Below, one piece after another: positions 56,290 to 64,000 of a stretch of DNA of 64,000 bases. The translations under genes and the position numbers were made by a program. The DNA is from Aidingimonas halophila (GTDB taxonomy: Bacteria > Pseudomonadota > Gammaproteobacteria > Pseudomonadales > Halomonadaceae). Under the pieces are notes generated by a model that was not told the origin of the DNA, did not search any database, and saw nothing but the letters and a program-made list of their open reading frames with translations. The stretch covers positions 62,001 to 126,000 of the forward strand of contig NZ_FNNI01000009.1 in NCBI RefSeq assembly GCF_900106955.1. Reading direction: 5' to 3'. Position 1 is the stretch's first letter. Each line of letters starts with the position of its first letter.

Positions 56290-57606
56290 TTATTCGAGAG
56301 TGCGTTGATGAACGCAAGTGCCGTTGGCCCAAGTGGCGTGGACCGTACGGTCGTCACCCAGCATCATCAGGGCAAACAGGCGCTCTCCCAGGTTGCGGGT
56401 CCGTTCGATACGACGTGACAGCAATGGGGTGGCGTAAGGATCGAGAACGACGATATCGGCGTCGCTGCCCTCACGCAGGCTACCGATATGGCTGTCCAGG
56501 TGCAGGGCTCTTGCATTGCCGAGTGTCAGTCGATAGAAACCCTGCCAGGCCGTCATTGGCTGATCCAGCAACTGACCGACTTGATAAGCGGCCTTGAGTG
56601 TCGCCAGTCCCGACAGGTCGGTGCCACCGCCGACATCGCTTGCCAGACTGGTGTTCAACCCGGCATCGCGACATGCCAGTCGGTCGAACAGGCCGCTCCC
56701 CAGGAAGAGGTTGGAGGTCGGACAGAAAGCGATATTGGCACCTGCCGCCGCCAGACGGTTACGCATGGGTTGCGTCAAGTGAATGCCATGGGCAAAGGTG
56801 CTGCGGGGACCGACGAGACCGTAACGTTCATAGACACCGAGGTAATCCTTGCAGTCAGGAAACAGTTCGGCGACCCAGGCTATTTCGCCCTGATTCTCTG
56901 ACAGATGGGTCTGCAGATGGAGATCGGGGGCATTGCGCAGAATGCCGCCGGTGGCATCGAGTTGTGCGGGCGTCGACGTGGGTGCGAAGCGAGGTGTCAG
57001 CGTATAACCGAGGCGGTCCTTGCCATGCCAATCGCTGATCAGGCGCTCACTGTCGCGAATGCCGCCTTCCGCCGTGTCGGTCAAGCCGTCCGGCGCATGG
57101 CGGTCCATGAGCACCTTGCCGGCCAGCATGCGAAGTCCGCGTCGCTTGGCAGCGGCAAAGAAGGTATCCACTGAGACCGGGTGAGAGGTACAGAAGACTT
57201 GGGCGGTGGTGGTACCGACACGCAGTTGCTCGTCCAGAAACGCTTCGGCGACGTTCTCGGCGTGAACGCGTTCGGCAAAACGGCACTCCTCAGGGAACGT
57301 ATAGTCGTTGAGCCAGTCGAGCAGCTGGCGGCCGTAGGAGGCCATGATATCGAGTTGCACGTAATGGACGTGACTATCAATAAAACCAGGCATCATCAGC
57401 TTGTCGGTATAATCGACGACACCGATATCATTGGGCAGGCTGGGGACCAGTGTCTGATAGTCGCCGACGGCTCGAATCCGGCCGTCTTCGATCCAGATGG
57501 CGCCGTCCTCGCGATGGAGCAGACTGCCGGCGTCGGGAGCATCTCCCTCGCCGGGATCATTGAGGAAGCTCACCAACGGTCCTCGCAGGATGCGATGATT
57601 GTTCAT
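56290..57606 (-). CDS. guaD: Guanine deaminase
   Basis: Guanine deaminase makes xanthine from guanine. The 438-residue protein is an amidohydrolase with metal residues PGFIDSHVHYVQ, LQTHLSENQGE, AHGIHL and ASDVGGGTD, and the guanine deaminase segment CPTSNLFLGSGLFD. The start is ATG at 57606, 11 bases from the end of xdhC, so it is the last gene of the xdhABC-guaD operon. A clear terminator follows at 56236. Confidence 0.95.
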   Translation of the reverse strand: MNNHRILRGPLVSFLNDPGEGDAPDAGSLLHREDGAIWIEDGRIRAVGDYQTLVPSLPNDIGVVDYTDKLMMPGFIDSHVHYVQLDIMASYGRQLLDWLNDYTFPEECRFAERVHAENVAEAFLDEQLRVGTTTAQVFCTSHPVSVDTFFAAAKRRGLRMLAGKVLMDRHAPDGLTDTAEGGIRDSERLISDWHGKDRLGYTLTPRFAPTSTPAQLDATGGILRNAPDLHLQTHLSENQGEIAWVAELFPDCKDYLGVYERYGLVGPRSTFAHGIHLTQPMRNRLAAAGANIAFCPTSNLFLGSGLFDRLACRDAGLNTSLASDVGGGTDLSGLATLKAAYQVGQLLDQPMTAWQGFYRLTLGNARALHLDSHIGSLREGSDADIVVLDPYATPLLSRRIERTRNLGERLFALMMLGDDRTVHATWANGTCVHQRTLE

Positions 57607-57617
57607 GCCGCTTACCT

Positions 57618-58514
57618 TTACTGGTTGTCGGTGGAAGAGGGCGAAAAGATGTCGCGTAATGTGTCCGGAGCGATACCGCGTCGATCGGGGGGTTGGCCGG
57701 TGGCCTCCGATGTCAACGTCAATAGTTCAGCGGCGACGGCCAGAGCGATTTCGTAGGGTCGCTTGCCCTTGGCACCGGCAATGCCGATTGGGCACCGCAC
57801 CCGCTCGAGCGCCTCCTCGCTATGGCCGCCATCACGCAGACGGCGCTTGAAACTGGCCCATTTGCTGTCCGAGCCGATCAAACCGATGGAGGCGCAGTCA
57901 CCGTGTCGGAGAAGCGCATCGATCAAGGCGCGATCCTGACCATGATCGTGTGTCATGACCAGTGCATGGATGCCGGAGGGGAGTGATCCGACCACCGAGG
58001 TGGCCACTGACGAGTCGGTGGGGTCGTCGATCCCCCGACATTCGAGACGTGGCTGATTGGCGGCCTTGGCTGGAAAGGCATCGGGCCGTGAGTCCAGCCA
58101 CAGGATACGCCAGGGTAGCGGGGCGAGGGCCGGGATGAGAGCCTGTCCGACATGCCCGGCACCGAACAAGGCGATGGTCGCCTCGGCGCCGGAAAACACC
58201 TCGATCAATACGTGGACATAGCCACCACAGCATTGACCGCTGCGCCCACCCAGCGGGAAGGCTTCGAGGTGAGGGCCAGTATCATCACTGGCGATGGCTT
58301 CCCGCGCCTGGGCGATGACCTGATATTCGAATGTCCCGCCGCCCAGGGTGTCATGAACGTCATCGGCCGTGATCACCATCTTGGCTCCGGGCTCCCTCGG
58401 CGTGGAGCCGGCGGTACCGACGATGCTGGCCAGGGCGTGCGGTTGGCCACGGCACTGCAATGCATGCAGTGCCTCGTGCCAGCTCATGGATTCGACATCA
58501 GGCCGGTTCATGGT
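57618..58514 (-). CDS. xdhC: Xanthine dehydrogenase accessory protein XdhC
   Basis: XdhC brings and sulfurates the molybdenum cofactor for xanthine dehydrogenase. The 298-residue protein shows the XdhC/CoxI pattern: LASIVGTAGSTPREPGAKMVI near the start, FPLGGRSGQCCGGYVHVLIEV, LFGAGHVGQALIPAL and YIGLIGS-like ASIGLIGSDSKW. Start ATG at 58514 overlaps xdhB by 17 bases; ATG 58523 is an alternative. Confidence 0.92.
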   Translation of the reverse strand, partial: TMNRPDVESMSWHEALHALQCRGQPHALASIVGTAGSTPREPGAKMVITADDVHDTLGGGTFEYQVIAQAREAIASDDTGPHLEAFPLGGRSGQCCGGYVHVLIEVFSGAEATIALFGAGHVGQALIPALAPLPWRILWLDSRPDAFPAKAANQPRLECRGIDDPTDSSVATSVVGSLPSGIHALVMTHDHGQDRALIDALLRHGDCASIGLIGSDSKWASFKRRLRDGGHSEEALERVRCPIGIAGAKGKRPYEIALAVAAELLTLTSEATGQPPDRRGIAPDTLRDIFSPSSTDNQ

Positions 58515-60990
58515 GCGAAACATTCCGTTGGGTATCGCTGCGCTGTGTCTTGATGGCCTCGATGGCCATCAGCACCCGTTCGGGGGTTGCCGGCGTATCC
58601 AGACGTGGGCATTCGCGGTCGTCGGTGAGGCTGGCGAGTGCATCGCGTAACGCCGACCAGACCGATATCCCGAGCATGAATGGTGGTTCTCCCACGGCCT
58701 TGGAGCGATAGATGCTGGCCTGGGAGTTGGGATGGCCTTGCATCAATTCGACATTGAATACGGGAGGCAAGTCGCCGAATGCCGGAATCTTGTAGGTCGC
58801 CGGGCCGTCCGAAACCAGTCGGCCGCTGTCGTTCCATTTGAGTTCTTCGCTGGTCAGCCAGCCCATGCCCTGGATGAAACCGCCCTCGATTTGGCCGATA
58901 TCGATCGCAGGGTTCAGGGAATCGCCGACATCATGCAGGATATCGACCCGGTCCACCTGGTATTCGCCGGACAGGGTATCGACACTGACCTCTGCGACAG
59001 CGGCACCGTGGGCGAAGTAATAAAAAGGGCGGCCTTTGCCCGTGTCACGGTCGTAATGAATCAGAGGTGTCGAATAGAACCCTTTGGCTGATAAGGACAC
59101 ACGGCCGAGATAAGCCGCTTGGACCAGTTCCCCCCAAGGGATGTGGCGTATTGATTCACCGCTGCCGGCGACGAGATGCCCGTTTTCCAGGCGCATGCTC
59201 TCTCGGTCGAGACCCCCTTGATCCTGGCAGAAATGGTCGGCAGCGAAATCGAACAGGCGCTCGCGAATCTGGCTGGCGGCGTCACGCGCGGCCTGGCCGT
59301 TGAGATCGGCTCCGCTGGAGGCGGCGGTGGGCGAGGTATTTGGCACCTTGTCGGTTCGCGTTGCCGTGATGCGAACCTGTTCGAGATCCAGGCCGAGTTC
59401 TCGGGCGGCCACCTGACAGACCTTGGTATGCAGACCTTGTCCCATTTCGGTGCCGCCGTGATTGATCATCACACTGCCATCGGTATAGACATGCAGCAGG
59501 GCGCCGGCCTGATTCAAATGCTTGGCCGTGAAGGAGATGCCAAACTTCACCGGTGTCAGCGACAGACCTTTCTTGATCACCCGGCTACGCGCGTTGTAGT
59601 CCGTGATGGTCTGACGCCGCGACCAGTAGTCGCTGCTCGTTTCCAGTTGACTCACAATGTCGTTCAGGAGTGTCAACTGTTCGACCTGTTGTCCGTAATG
59701 GGTCATGTCCCGGCCGGGGCGGTAGAGATTGCGTTTGCGAACCGTCAGAGGGTCTTCGCCGACATGGCGCGCAATATCGTCCATCGCTGCTTCGATGATC
59801 ATCATGCCTTGTGGACCACCGAAACCGCGAAATGCGGTATTCGATGCCGTATTCGTCCGAGCCCGATGCCCCGTGACTCGGGCCTGGCCCAACGAGTAGG
59901 CGTTATCGGCATGGAACATGGCTCGGTCGACGACGGCTTCCGACAGATCGGGTGAGTAGCCGCAGTCCCCGATGACAGTGATATCGCCACCGGTGATCAC
60001 CCCCTGATCATCGAAACCGAGACGGTAGCGGTTGTGGAACGGATGACGCTTCCCGGTCGCGCGCATATCCTCGGCACGAGGGAGGCGGACCCTTGTCGTA
60101 CGCCCTGTACGACGGGCGATGATGGCAGCAATACAGGCCCAGGGCGAGGCCTGTGTCTCCTTGCCGCCGAAGCCGCCACCCATGCGCCGCGTTTCGACAG
60201 TGACGGCATGGAAGGGGATGCCCAGGACCTCGGCGATCAGCTTTTGTGTTTCGCTGGGGTGCTGGTTGGATGTGTGTACCACCACGCCTTCATCTTCTGT
60301 CGGTTCGACCACGCAAGCCTGCCCTTCCAGATAGAAGTGCTCCTGTCCGCCCACGAACTGCTCGCTTTCCAGCATATGGGGCGCGGTCTCGAGTGCCTGC
60401 TGCCAGTCACCGCTTTGCTGGGTATGCGTGGGACGCACGAATTCTCCCCGTTCAGTGGCTGCCACCGGATCGAGATTGGCAGGTTGTTCATCGATCTCGA
60501 TGACGGCGTCCTTGACGGCTAGACGTGCAGCCTTGTAACTCTCGGCGGCCACGGCGAAAAGTGCCTGACCGACATAGCTGATCTCGTCGTCGACCAGGAT
60601 CGGATCTCCCGGAAAGACCGGACCGATATCCGTATGGCCGGGGACATCGATGATGGTGATGACGTCTGTGACGCCGGGGGCCGCCCTGACGTTATCCAGG
60701 TTCATGCGTGTCAGCCTGCCATGAGCGACGGGGGACAATCCCAGAGCGACATGGAGCGAGTTACCGGCCGTGGCCATGTCGTCGATATAGGTGGCACGTC
60801 CAGTCACATGTTTAATGGCGCTTTCATGGGCACGGGCTGTATCGCCAGTGCCATGAGGTTTCCCTGGCTCCGTGACACGCGCCAGGGGGCCATCCCCTTT
60901 GTTGCGCCCCTCTTGTTCCTGGCGCGCCGTGACGGCATCGCTATCGAGATCGGTGCCGAGGGTCTTGGATAAATCAGTGAGCGTACGCAT
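58498..60990 (-). CDS. xdhB: Xanthine dehydrogenase large subunit (molybdenum subunit)
   Basis: The 830-residue subunit holds the molybdenum cofactor. It has MGGGFGGKE, the FRGFGGPQG and HGGTEMGQGLH cofactor-binding segments and the catalytic glutamate region (KAVGEPPFMLG), all usual for bacterial XdhB. It oxidises hypoxanthine and xanthine to urate together with XdhA and the FAD/Fe-S domains. The start overlaps the xdhA end by 17 bases. The first 50 residues are not conserved. Confidence 0.95.
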   Translation of the reverse strand: MRTLTDLSKTLGTDLDSDAVTARQEQEGRNKGDGPLARVTEPGKPHGTGDTARAHESAIKHVTGRATYIDDMATAGNSLHVALGLSPVAHGRLTRMNLDNVRAAPGVTDVITIIDVPGHTDIGPVFPGDPILVDDEISYVGQALFAVAAESYKAARLAVKDAVIEIDEQPANLDPVAATERGEFVRPTHTQQSGDWQQALETAPHMLESEQFVGGQEHFYLEGQACVVEPTEDEGVVVHTSNQHPSETQKLIAEVLGIPFHAVTVETRRMGGGFGGKETQASPWACIAAIIARRTGRTTRVRLPRAEDMRATGKRHPFHNRYRLGFDDQGVITGGDITVIGDCGYSPDLSEAVVDRAMFHADNAYSLGQARVTGHRARTNTASNTAFRGFGGPQGMMIIEAAMDDIARHVGEDPLTVRKRNLYRPGRDMTHYGQQVEQLTLLNDIVSQLETSSDYWSRRQTITDYNARSRVIKKGLSLTPVKFGISFTAKHLNQAGALLHVYTDGSVMINHGGTEMGQGLHTKVCQVAARELGLDLEQVRITATRTDKVPNTSPTAASSGADLNGQAARDAASQIRERLFDFAADHFCQDQGGLDRESMRLENGHLVAGSGESIRHIPWGELVQAAYLGRVSLSAKGFYSTPLIHYDRDTGKGRPFYYFAHGAAVAEVSVDTLSGEYQVDRVDILHDVGDSLNPAIDIGQIEGGFIQGMGWLTSEELKWNDSGRLVSDGPATYKIPAFGDLPPVFNVELMQGHPNSQASIYRSKAVGEPPFMLGISVWSALRDALASLTDDRECPRLDTPATPERVLMAIEAIKTQRSDTQRNVSHHEPA

Positions 60991-62452
60991 CGAGGGCTAC
61001 CTCCGCTCCGGTGTTGTCAGGGCTGGATGTTGATTCGGAAGTGATCATCAGACGCAGGCGTTCCAGTAGATTACCCGCAGCGAGGCGTCGATAGTCGCTG
61101 GAACCGCGGACATCACTCATGGGGGAGAATTCTTCATCCAGCGCGATGCGTGCCGCTGAAAAGGCGGACTCCGTGACCGCCTGGCCTTCCAGGGCGATTT
61201 CGGCTTTATAGGCGCGACGCGGAATCGCCGCCATGCCGCCGAATGCCAGCCGGACGTCGCGGAGGCGGCCATTGTCCAGTCGCCAGGCGAAAGCCCCAAG
61301 TACAGCGGAAATGTCGTCTTCACGCCGTTTGGACAGCTTCCAGACCTTGAGGTTGTGATCCGCGGAGGGCCTCGGTAGATAGATATCCCGAATGAATTCG
61401 TCAGCGGCCAGTGCCGTTTTCTTGTAATCAAGGAAGAAGTCGGATAACGGCAGTGTGCGTTCCCCACCTGGGCCATCGAGGCGCACTTGCGCATCCAATG
61501 CCAGCAGCACGGGCGGAGTGTCGCCGATCGGTGAGGCGTTGGCGATATTGCCCCCCATCGTGGCCCGGTTACGAATCTGGGAAGAAGCGAAACGATGCAT
61601 CAAGTGGTGGAATGCCGGGTAATGACTGGCGAGCAGGGGATCCAGCCGTGAAAACGTCACGGCCGCGCCGATCCACCAACCATCCGTCGTCTCCTCGATG
61701 GCATTGAGTTCCGCCACGTGACGCACGTCGACAAGATCTTTCAGGGGGTTGAGTTGCTGCGTCGTCTCCAACCACAGGTCGGTGGCGCCCGCGACCAGAC
61801 GTGCGTTGGGACGCTGCTGCTTGAGTTCACGGAGACCAGCGAGGTCGTTCGGGGCAGCGAAATGCCCGGTGGACGAGGTGACTTCTGTCGGTGCGTGCCG
61901 AAGTTCGGTGACATTGTCGGCCAGGCCAGGGTCATCGGCCCAGAGAGGGTGTGTGTCGGGCTGCCGGCCCATCGTCAGTGCGGCATCACGAATCGGTCTA
62001 TAGCCCGTACAACGGCAGAGATTGCCCCCTAACGCTTCTTCCAGACGTTCCTGCGTCAGGGGAGACGGCGTGTGTCGCTGTTGTTCGAACAGCGTGAATA
62101 GTGACATGACGATTCCCGGGGTACAGAAACCGCACTGGCTGCCATGACACTCGACCATTGCCGACTGCGCAGGATGTAGTGCGTCCCCTCGAGATAGTCC
62201 TTCGACGGTTACGAGGTGACAACCATGGAGTTGATGTGCCGGGGTGATACAGCTATTGGCATTGTGATAGATCAATTGACCCTGCGCATCGGGTTCGCCG
62301 ATGGCCACGGTGCAGGCACCGCAATCGCCTGAAGCACACCCCTCCTTGGTACCTGTGTGACCGAGGTGGGTGCGTAGCAGTTCGAGAATGCTTGTGTCAG
62401 GGGGGATATCGGCACATTGCTGCCGCTGCCCATTGAGATAGAAATCGATCAT
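60974..62452 (-). CDS. xdhA: Xanthine dehydrogenase small subunit (2Fe-2S and FAD)
   Basis: The 492-residue subunit has the two 2Fe-2S clusters (CASGDCGACTVAIG and CGFCTPGI...CRCTGYRP) in the first 170 residues, then an FAD-binding domain (about 190-360) and a CO-dehydrogenase-type C-terminal domain. It passes electrons from the molybdenum site to NAD+. It is the first gene of the operon. Its promoter region carries a RutR-type operator at 62502-62517. Confidence 0.95.
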   Translation of the reverse strand: MIDFYLNGQRQQCADIPPDTSILELLRTHLGHTGTKEGCASGDCGACTVAIGEPDAQGQLIYHNANSCITPAHQLHGCHLVTVEGLSRGDALHPAQSAMVECHGSQCGFCTPGIVMSLFTLFEQQRHTPSPLTQERLEEALGGNLCRCTGYRPIRDAALTMGRQPDTHPLWADDPGLADNVTELRHAPTEVTSSTGHFAAPNDLAGLRELKQQRPNARLVAGATDLWLETTQQLNPLKDLVDVRHVAELNAIEETTDGWWIGAAVTFSRLDPLLASHYPAFHHLMHRFASSQIRNRATMGGNIANASPIGDTPPVLLALDAQVRLDGPGGERTLPLSDFFLDYKKTALAADEFIRDIYLPRPSADHNLKVWKLSKRREDDISAVLGAFAWRLDNGRLRDVRLAFGGMAAIPRRAYKAEIALEGQAVTESAFSAARIALDEEFSPMSDVRGSSDYRRLAAGNLLERLRLMITSESTSSPDNTGAEVALDAYAH

Positions 62453-62501
62453 CGCTCAGTCCGGTGTGTCAGGTTTGTTGTCAGTAGCCAAGCGTTACTT
62501 T

Positions 62502-62517
62502 CTGACCAAATGGTCAA
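62502..62517. promoter_or_regulatory. RutR-type operator in the xdhA/tetR divergent region
   Basis: CTGACCA-AA-TGGTCAA differs by one base from the RutR consensus as I recall it (TTGACCA-NN-TGGTCAA). Its centre lies 57 bases upstream of xdhA and 140 bases upstream of the TetR gene. The TetR protein at 62650 has a RutR-like C-terminal part, so it is the obvious binder. Confidence 0.75.
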
Positions 62518-62649
62518 CTATGGATAAGCGTGGCTCAAAGTCGTGCCAAGTGCAAGGGAATCGGTAGTGAATTTTCTCTTTCAATGGGTCATTGCACCTA
62601 GAATGAGGCTGCGGCAAGCTTGGGGCTTTCCTCATCGGGGCTTGAGTGA

Positions 62650-63282
62650 ATGACATCAATGAATATGCCCGAAAGCACGCGCGCCCGCACACGCAATGAA
62701 AAGGCGATTCTTGAAGCGGCGGAACAGGTGTTCGCACGTCACGGATATCGTGGAGCCAGCGTTCAAGCGATTGCCGAAGCCGCTGGGCTACCCAAGTCCA
62801 ACGTACTGTATTATGTCGGCAGCAAACGGCGTCTCTACGTCGCCCTGTTGGAACGCATGATGGAGCGCTGGAATGCCATGCTCGACGATATTCGCGTCGA
62901 GGACGACCCGGCCGAGGTGATCGAGGCATTCATTCGCAGCAAGATGCAGTTGACCCAGACCCATCCTCAGGGATCGCGGCTGTTCGCTGCGGAAATACTG
63001 GGTGGTGCCCCATTCCTTCAGGAGTACCTTCACGGCGAGTTACGCGACTGGGTCGAGGAGCGCGCTCGTGTCTTCCGCCAGTGGGCGGAACGCGGGCAAA
63101 TGGATCCGATTGATCCGGTATGGCTGATTTTCCTTATCTGGTCAGCAACGCAGCACTATGCCGACTTCGAGGCGCAAGTCGTGGCCATCACTGACAGGGA
63201 AGCCTTGGACGATAGTGATTATCAGGACATTACGGACTTTTTGTGTCAGGTCATTCTCAAAGGGTGTGGCATTCGTCGCTGA
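62650..63282 (+). CDS. TetR-family regulator, RutR-like
   Basis: The 210-residue protein has an N-terminal TetR helix-turn-helix (about 15-62, AILEAAEQVFARHGYRGASVQAIAEAAGLPKSNVLYYVGSK) and a C-terminal domain resembling RutR (GGAPFLQEYLHGELRDWVEERARVF, LIWSATQHYADFEAQV). RutR in E. coli binds uracil and thymine and controls pyrimidine and purine use. Here it diverges from the xanthine dehydrogenase operon across a RutR-type operator, so a purine or pyrimidine effector is likely. In-frame ATGs at 62659 and 62665 are alternatives. Confidence 0.9.
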   Translation: MTSMNMPESTRARTRNEKAILEAAEQVFARHGYRGASVQAIAEAAGLPKSNVLYYVGSKRRLYVALLERMMERWNAMLDDIRVEDDPAEVIEAFIRSKMQLTQTHPQGSRLFAAEILGGAPFLQEYLHGELRDWVEERARVFRQWAERGQMDPIDPVWLIFLIWSATQHYADFEAQVVAITDREALDDSDYQDITDFLCQVILKGCGIRR

Positions 63283-63310
63283 CAGCGACGGTCGACTCTT
63301 GCGATGATTT

Positions 63311-63320
63311 TTGTATACAA
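63311..63320. promoter_or_regulatory. Palindrome before the GntR-family gene
   Basis: TTGTATACAA is a perfect 10-base palindrome lying 38 bases before the GntR start, in an AT-rich stretch (ATTTTTGTATACAATAAG). GTATAC-centred palindromes are typical of FadR-subfamily GntR operators, so autoregulation is likely. Confidence 0.5.
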
Positions 63321-63357
63321 TAAGAGCATGACATGGTCGCCACAAAGAGGCTTCGGA

Positions 63358-64000
63358 ATGACTCAGCGGTGGCAGGAAAATTTGAATGTCGACTCCAGCG
63401 TTCGGATCAATGACCAGTACATCGTCGAGCGTATCCGGCATGCCGTACTGACCCAGCGGTTACCGCCCAATACCCGTTTGCCGGAAGTCACGCTCGGTGA
63501 GGTTTTCGGTGTGAGTCGGTCGGTGATACGCAAGGCTCTGACTCGTCTGGCGTCCGATCATGTCATCGTTCAACAACCCAACCAGGTGGCACGGGTCGCC
63601 GCCCCGGATGTTGCCGAGACACGTGAGATCTTTGCTGCCCGTCGATTGATCGAAGGTGAGGTGGCGTCGCTGCTGTGCGGCCACCTCGATACCGTGCAGC
63701 TCGACGCGCTCGATACTCTGGTGCAAGCCGAGCAACACGCCCACGAACAAGGCGATGAGCCGCGTCGTATCGAACAGTCGCTCGCCATTCATCACTATCT
63801 CGCCGACCATGCACCGAACCGTATCCTTGGCGTCATGTTGACGGATCTCATCCTGCGGACCTCGATCGTGATCGCCTTGTACAAACGCTCAGGTATGGCG
63901 TCATGCTATCTGGGAGACGATCATGCGATATTGGTCGAGCTGTTGCATCACGGCGAGCCCGATCAGGCACGATCTCACGTGCAGACTCATCTCGATTCTC
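63358..64000 (+). CDS. GntR-family regulator, FadR subfamily (partial, cut by window end)
   Basis: The 214 visible residues have a winged helix-turn-helix (about 20-85, RIRHAVLTQRLPPNTRLPEVTLGEVFGVSRSVIRKALTRLA) and the beginning of an FCD effector domain (AARRLIEGEVASLLCGHL, AIHHYLADHAPN). The start at 63358 has AGAGG 7 bases upstream; an in-frame ATG at 63328 would add ten residues. There is no stop before the window ends. Placed after the RutR-like gene next to purine catabolism, it may control purine or urate genes beyond the window; that is inference. Confidence 0.9.
   Translation, partial: MTQRWQENLNVDSSVRINDQYIVERIRHAVLTQRLPPNTRLPEVTLGEVFGVSRSVIRKALTRLASDHVIVQQPNQVARVAAPDVAETREIFAARRLIEGEVASLLCGHLDTVQLDALDTLVQAEQHAHEQGDEPRRIEQSLAIHHYLADHAPNRILGVMLTDLILRTSIVIALYKRSGMASCYLGDDHAILVELLHHGEPDQARSHVQTHLDS

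Noticed and set aside
1-64000. tRNA, rRNA, CRISPR, transposase or integrase genes
   Set aside because: Reading both strands gave no tRNA-like cloverleaf, no repeated spacer array and no recognisable recombinase gene.

Overview
The window looks like chromosomal DNA of a halophilic gammaproteobacterium, most likely Halomonadaceae (Halomonas/Chromohalobacter type). I base this on moderately GC-rich coding sequence, acidic proteins, FlhDC-type flagellar control beside E. coli-like Che proteins, polyamine-type and phosphonate-type ABC importers, and a CioAB-like oxidase next to cydDC. No rRNA, tRNA, CRISPR array, insertion sequence or prophage was seen. Almost all of the DNA is tightly packed coding sequence with many ATGA stop/start overlaps.

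Layout. 1-9.2 kb: the end of a stator-like gene and a MotB/PomB-like gene, a small membrane protein (minus strand), pyrC, a CynX-type MFS exporter, an unknown protein, and a four-gene polyamine-type ABC importer. 9.3-36.7 kb: a flagellar and chemotaxis island. It runs fliD-fliS-fliT-fliK-flhB2, flhDC, motAB-cheA-cheW, two chemoreceptors, cheR, cheB, a third chemoreceptor, cheY-cheZ, then flhB-flhA-flhF-(flhG-like)-flhE, a phosphatase on the minus strand, and fliA. Three good sigma-28 promoter matches (before fliD, motA and cheB) and two clear intrinsic terminators (after flhC and after cheR) divide the island into transcription units that fit the FlhDC then FliA hierarchy.

36.7-51.3 kb: pqiABC (minus), a CaCA-type cation exchanger, a PhnD-PhnC-PhnE-PhnE importer without catabolic genes, and a cioAB-cydDC block encoding a bd-type oxidase and its ABC maturation exporter. 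51.4-56.2 kb: adenine deaminase, a DCC-family thiol protein, a DmdA-like folate-dependent methyltransferase overlapping an MTHFR-like gene, a LapA-domain protein and an unknown anchored protein. 56.3-64 kb: purine catabolism (guaD, xdhC, xdhB, xdhA on the minus strand) facing a RutR-like TetR gene and a GntR gene cut by the window end. A near-perfect RutR-type operator lies between xdhA and the TetR gene. Adenine deaminase, guanine deaminase and xanthine dehydrogenase together would take adenine and guanine to urate.

The most unusual feature is in the flagellar island. FlhF is about 783 residues, with some 390 residues after the GTPase domain that I cannot assign. It is followed by a 171-residue FlhG-like protein that keeps the N-terminal DQAxxLR motif (the FlhF-activating element of FlhG proteins) and a C-terminal stretch resembling FlhG, but has no P-loop and only part of the ATPase domain. 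FlhE follows directly. This looks like a rebuilt FlhF/FlhG pair in a FlhDC-controlled system.
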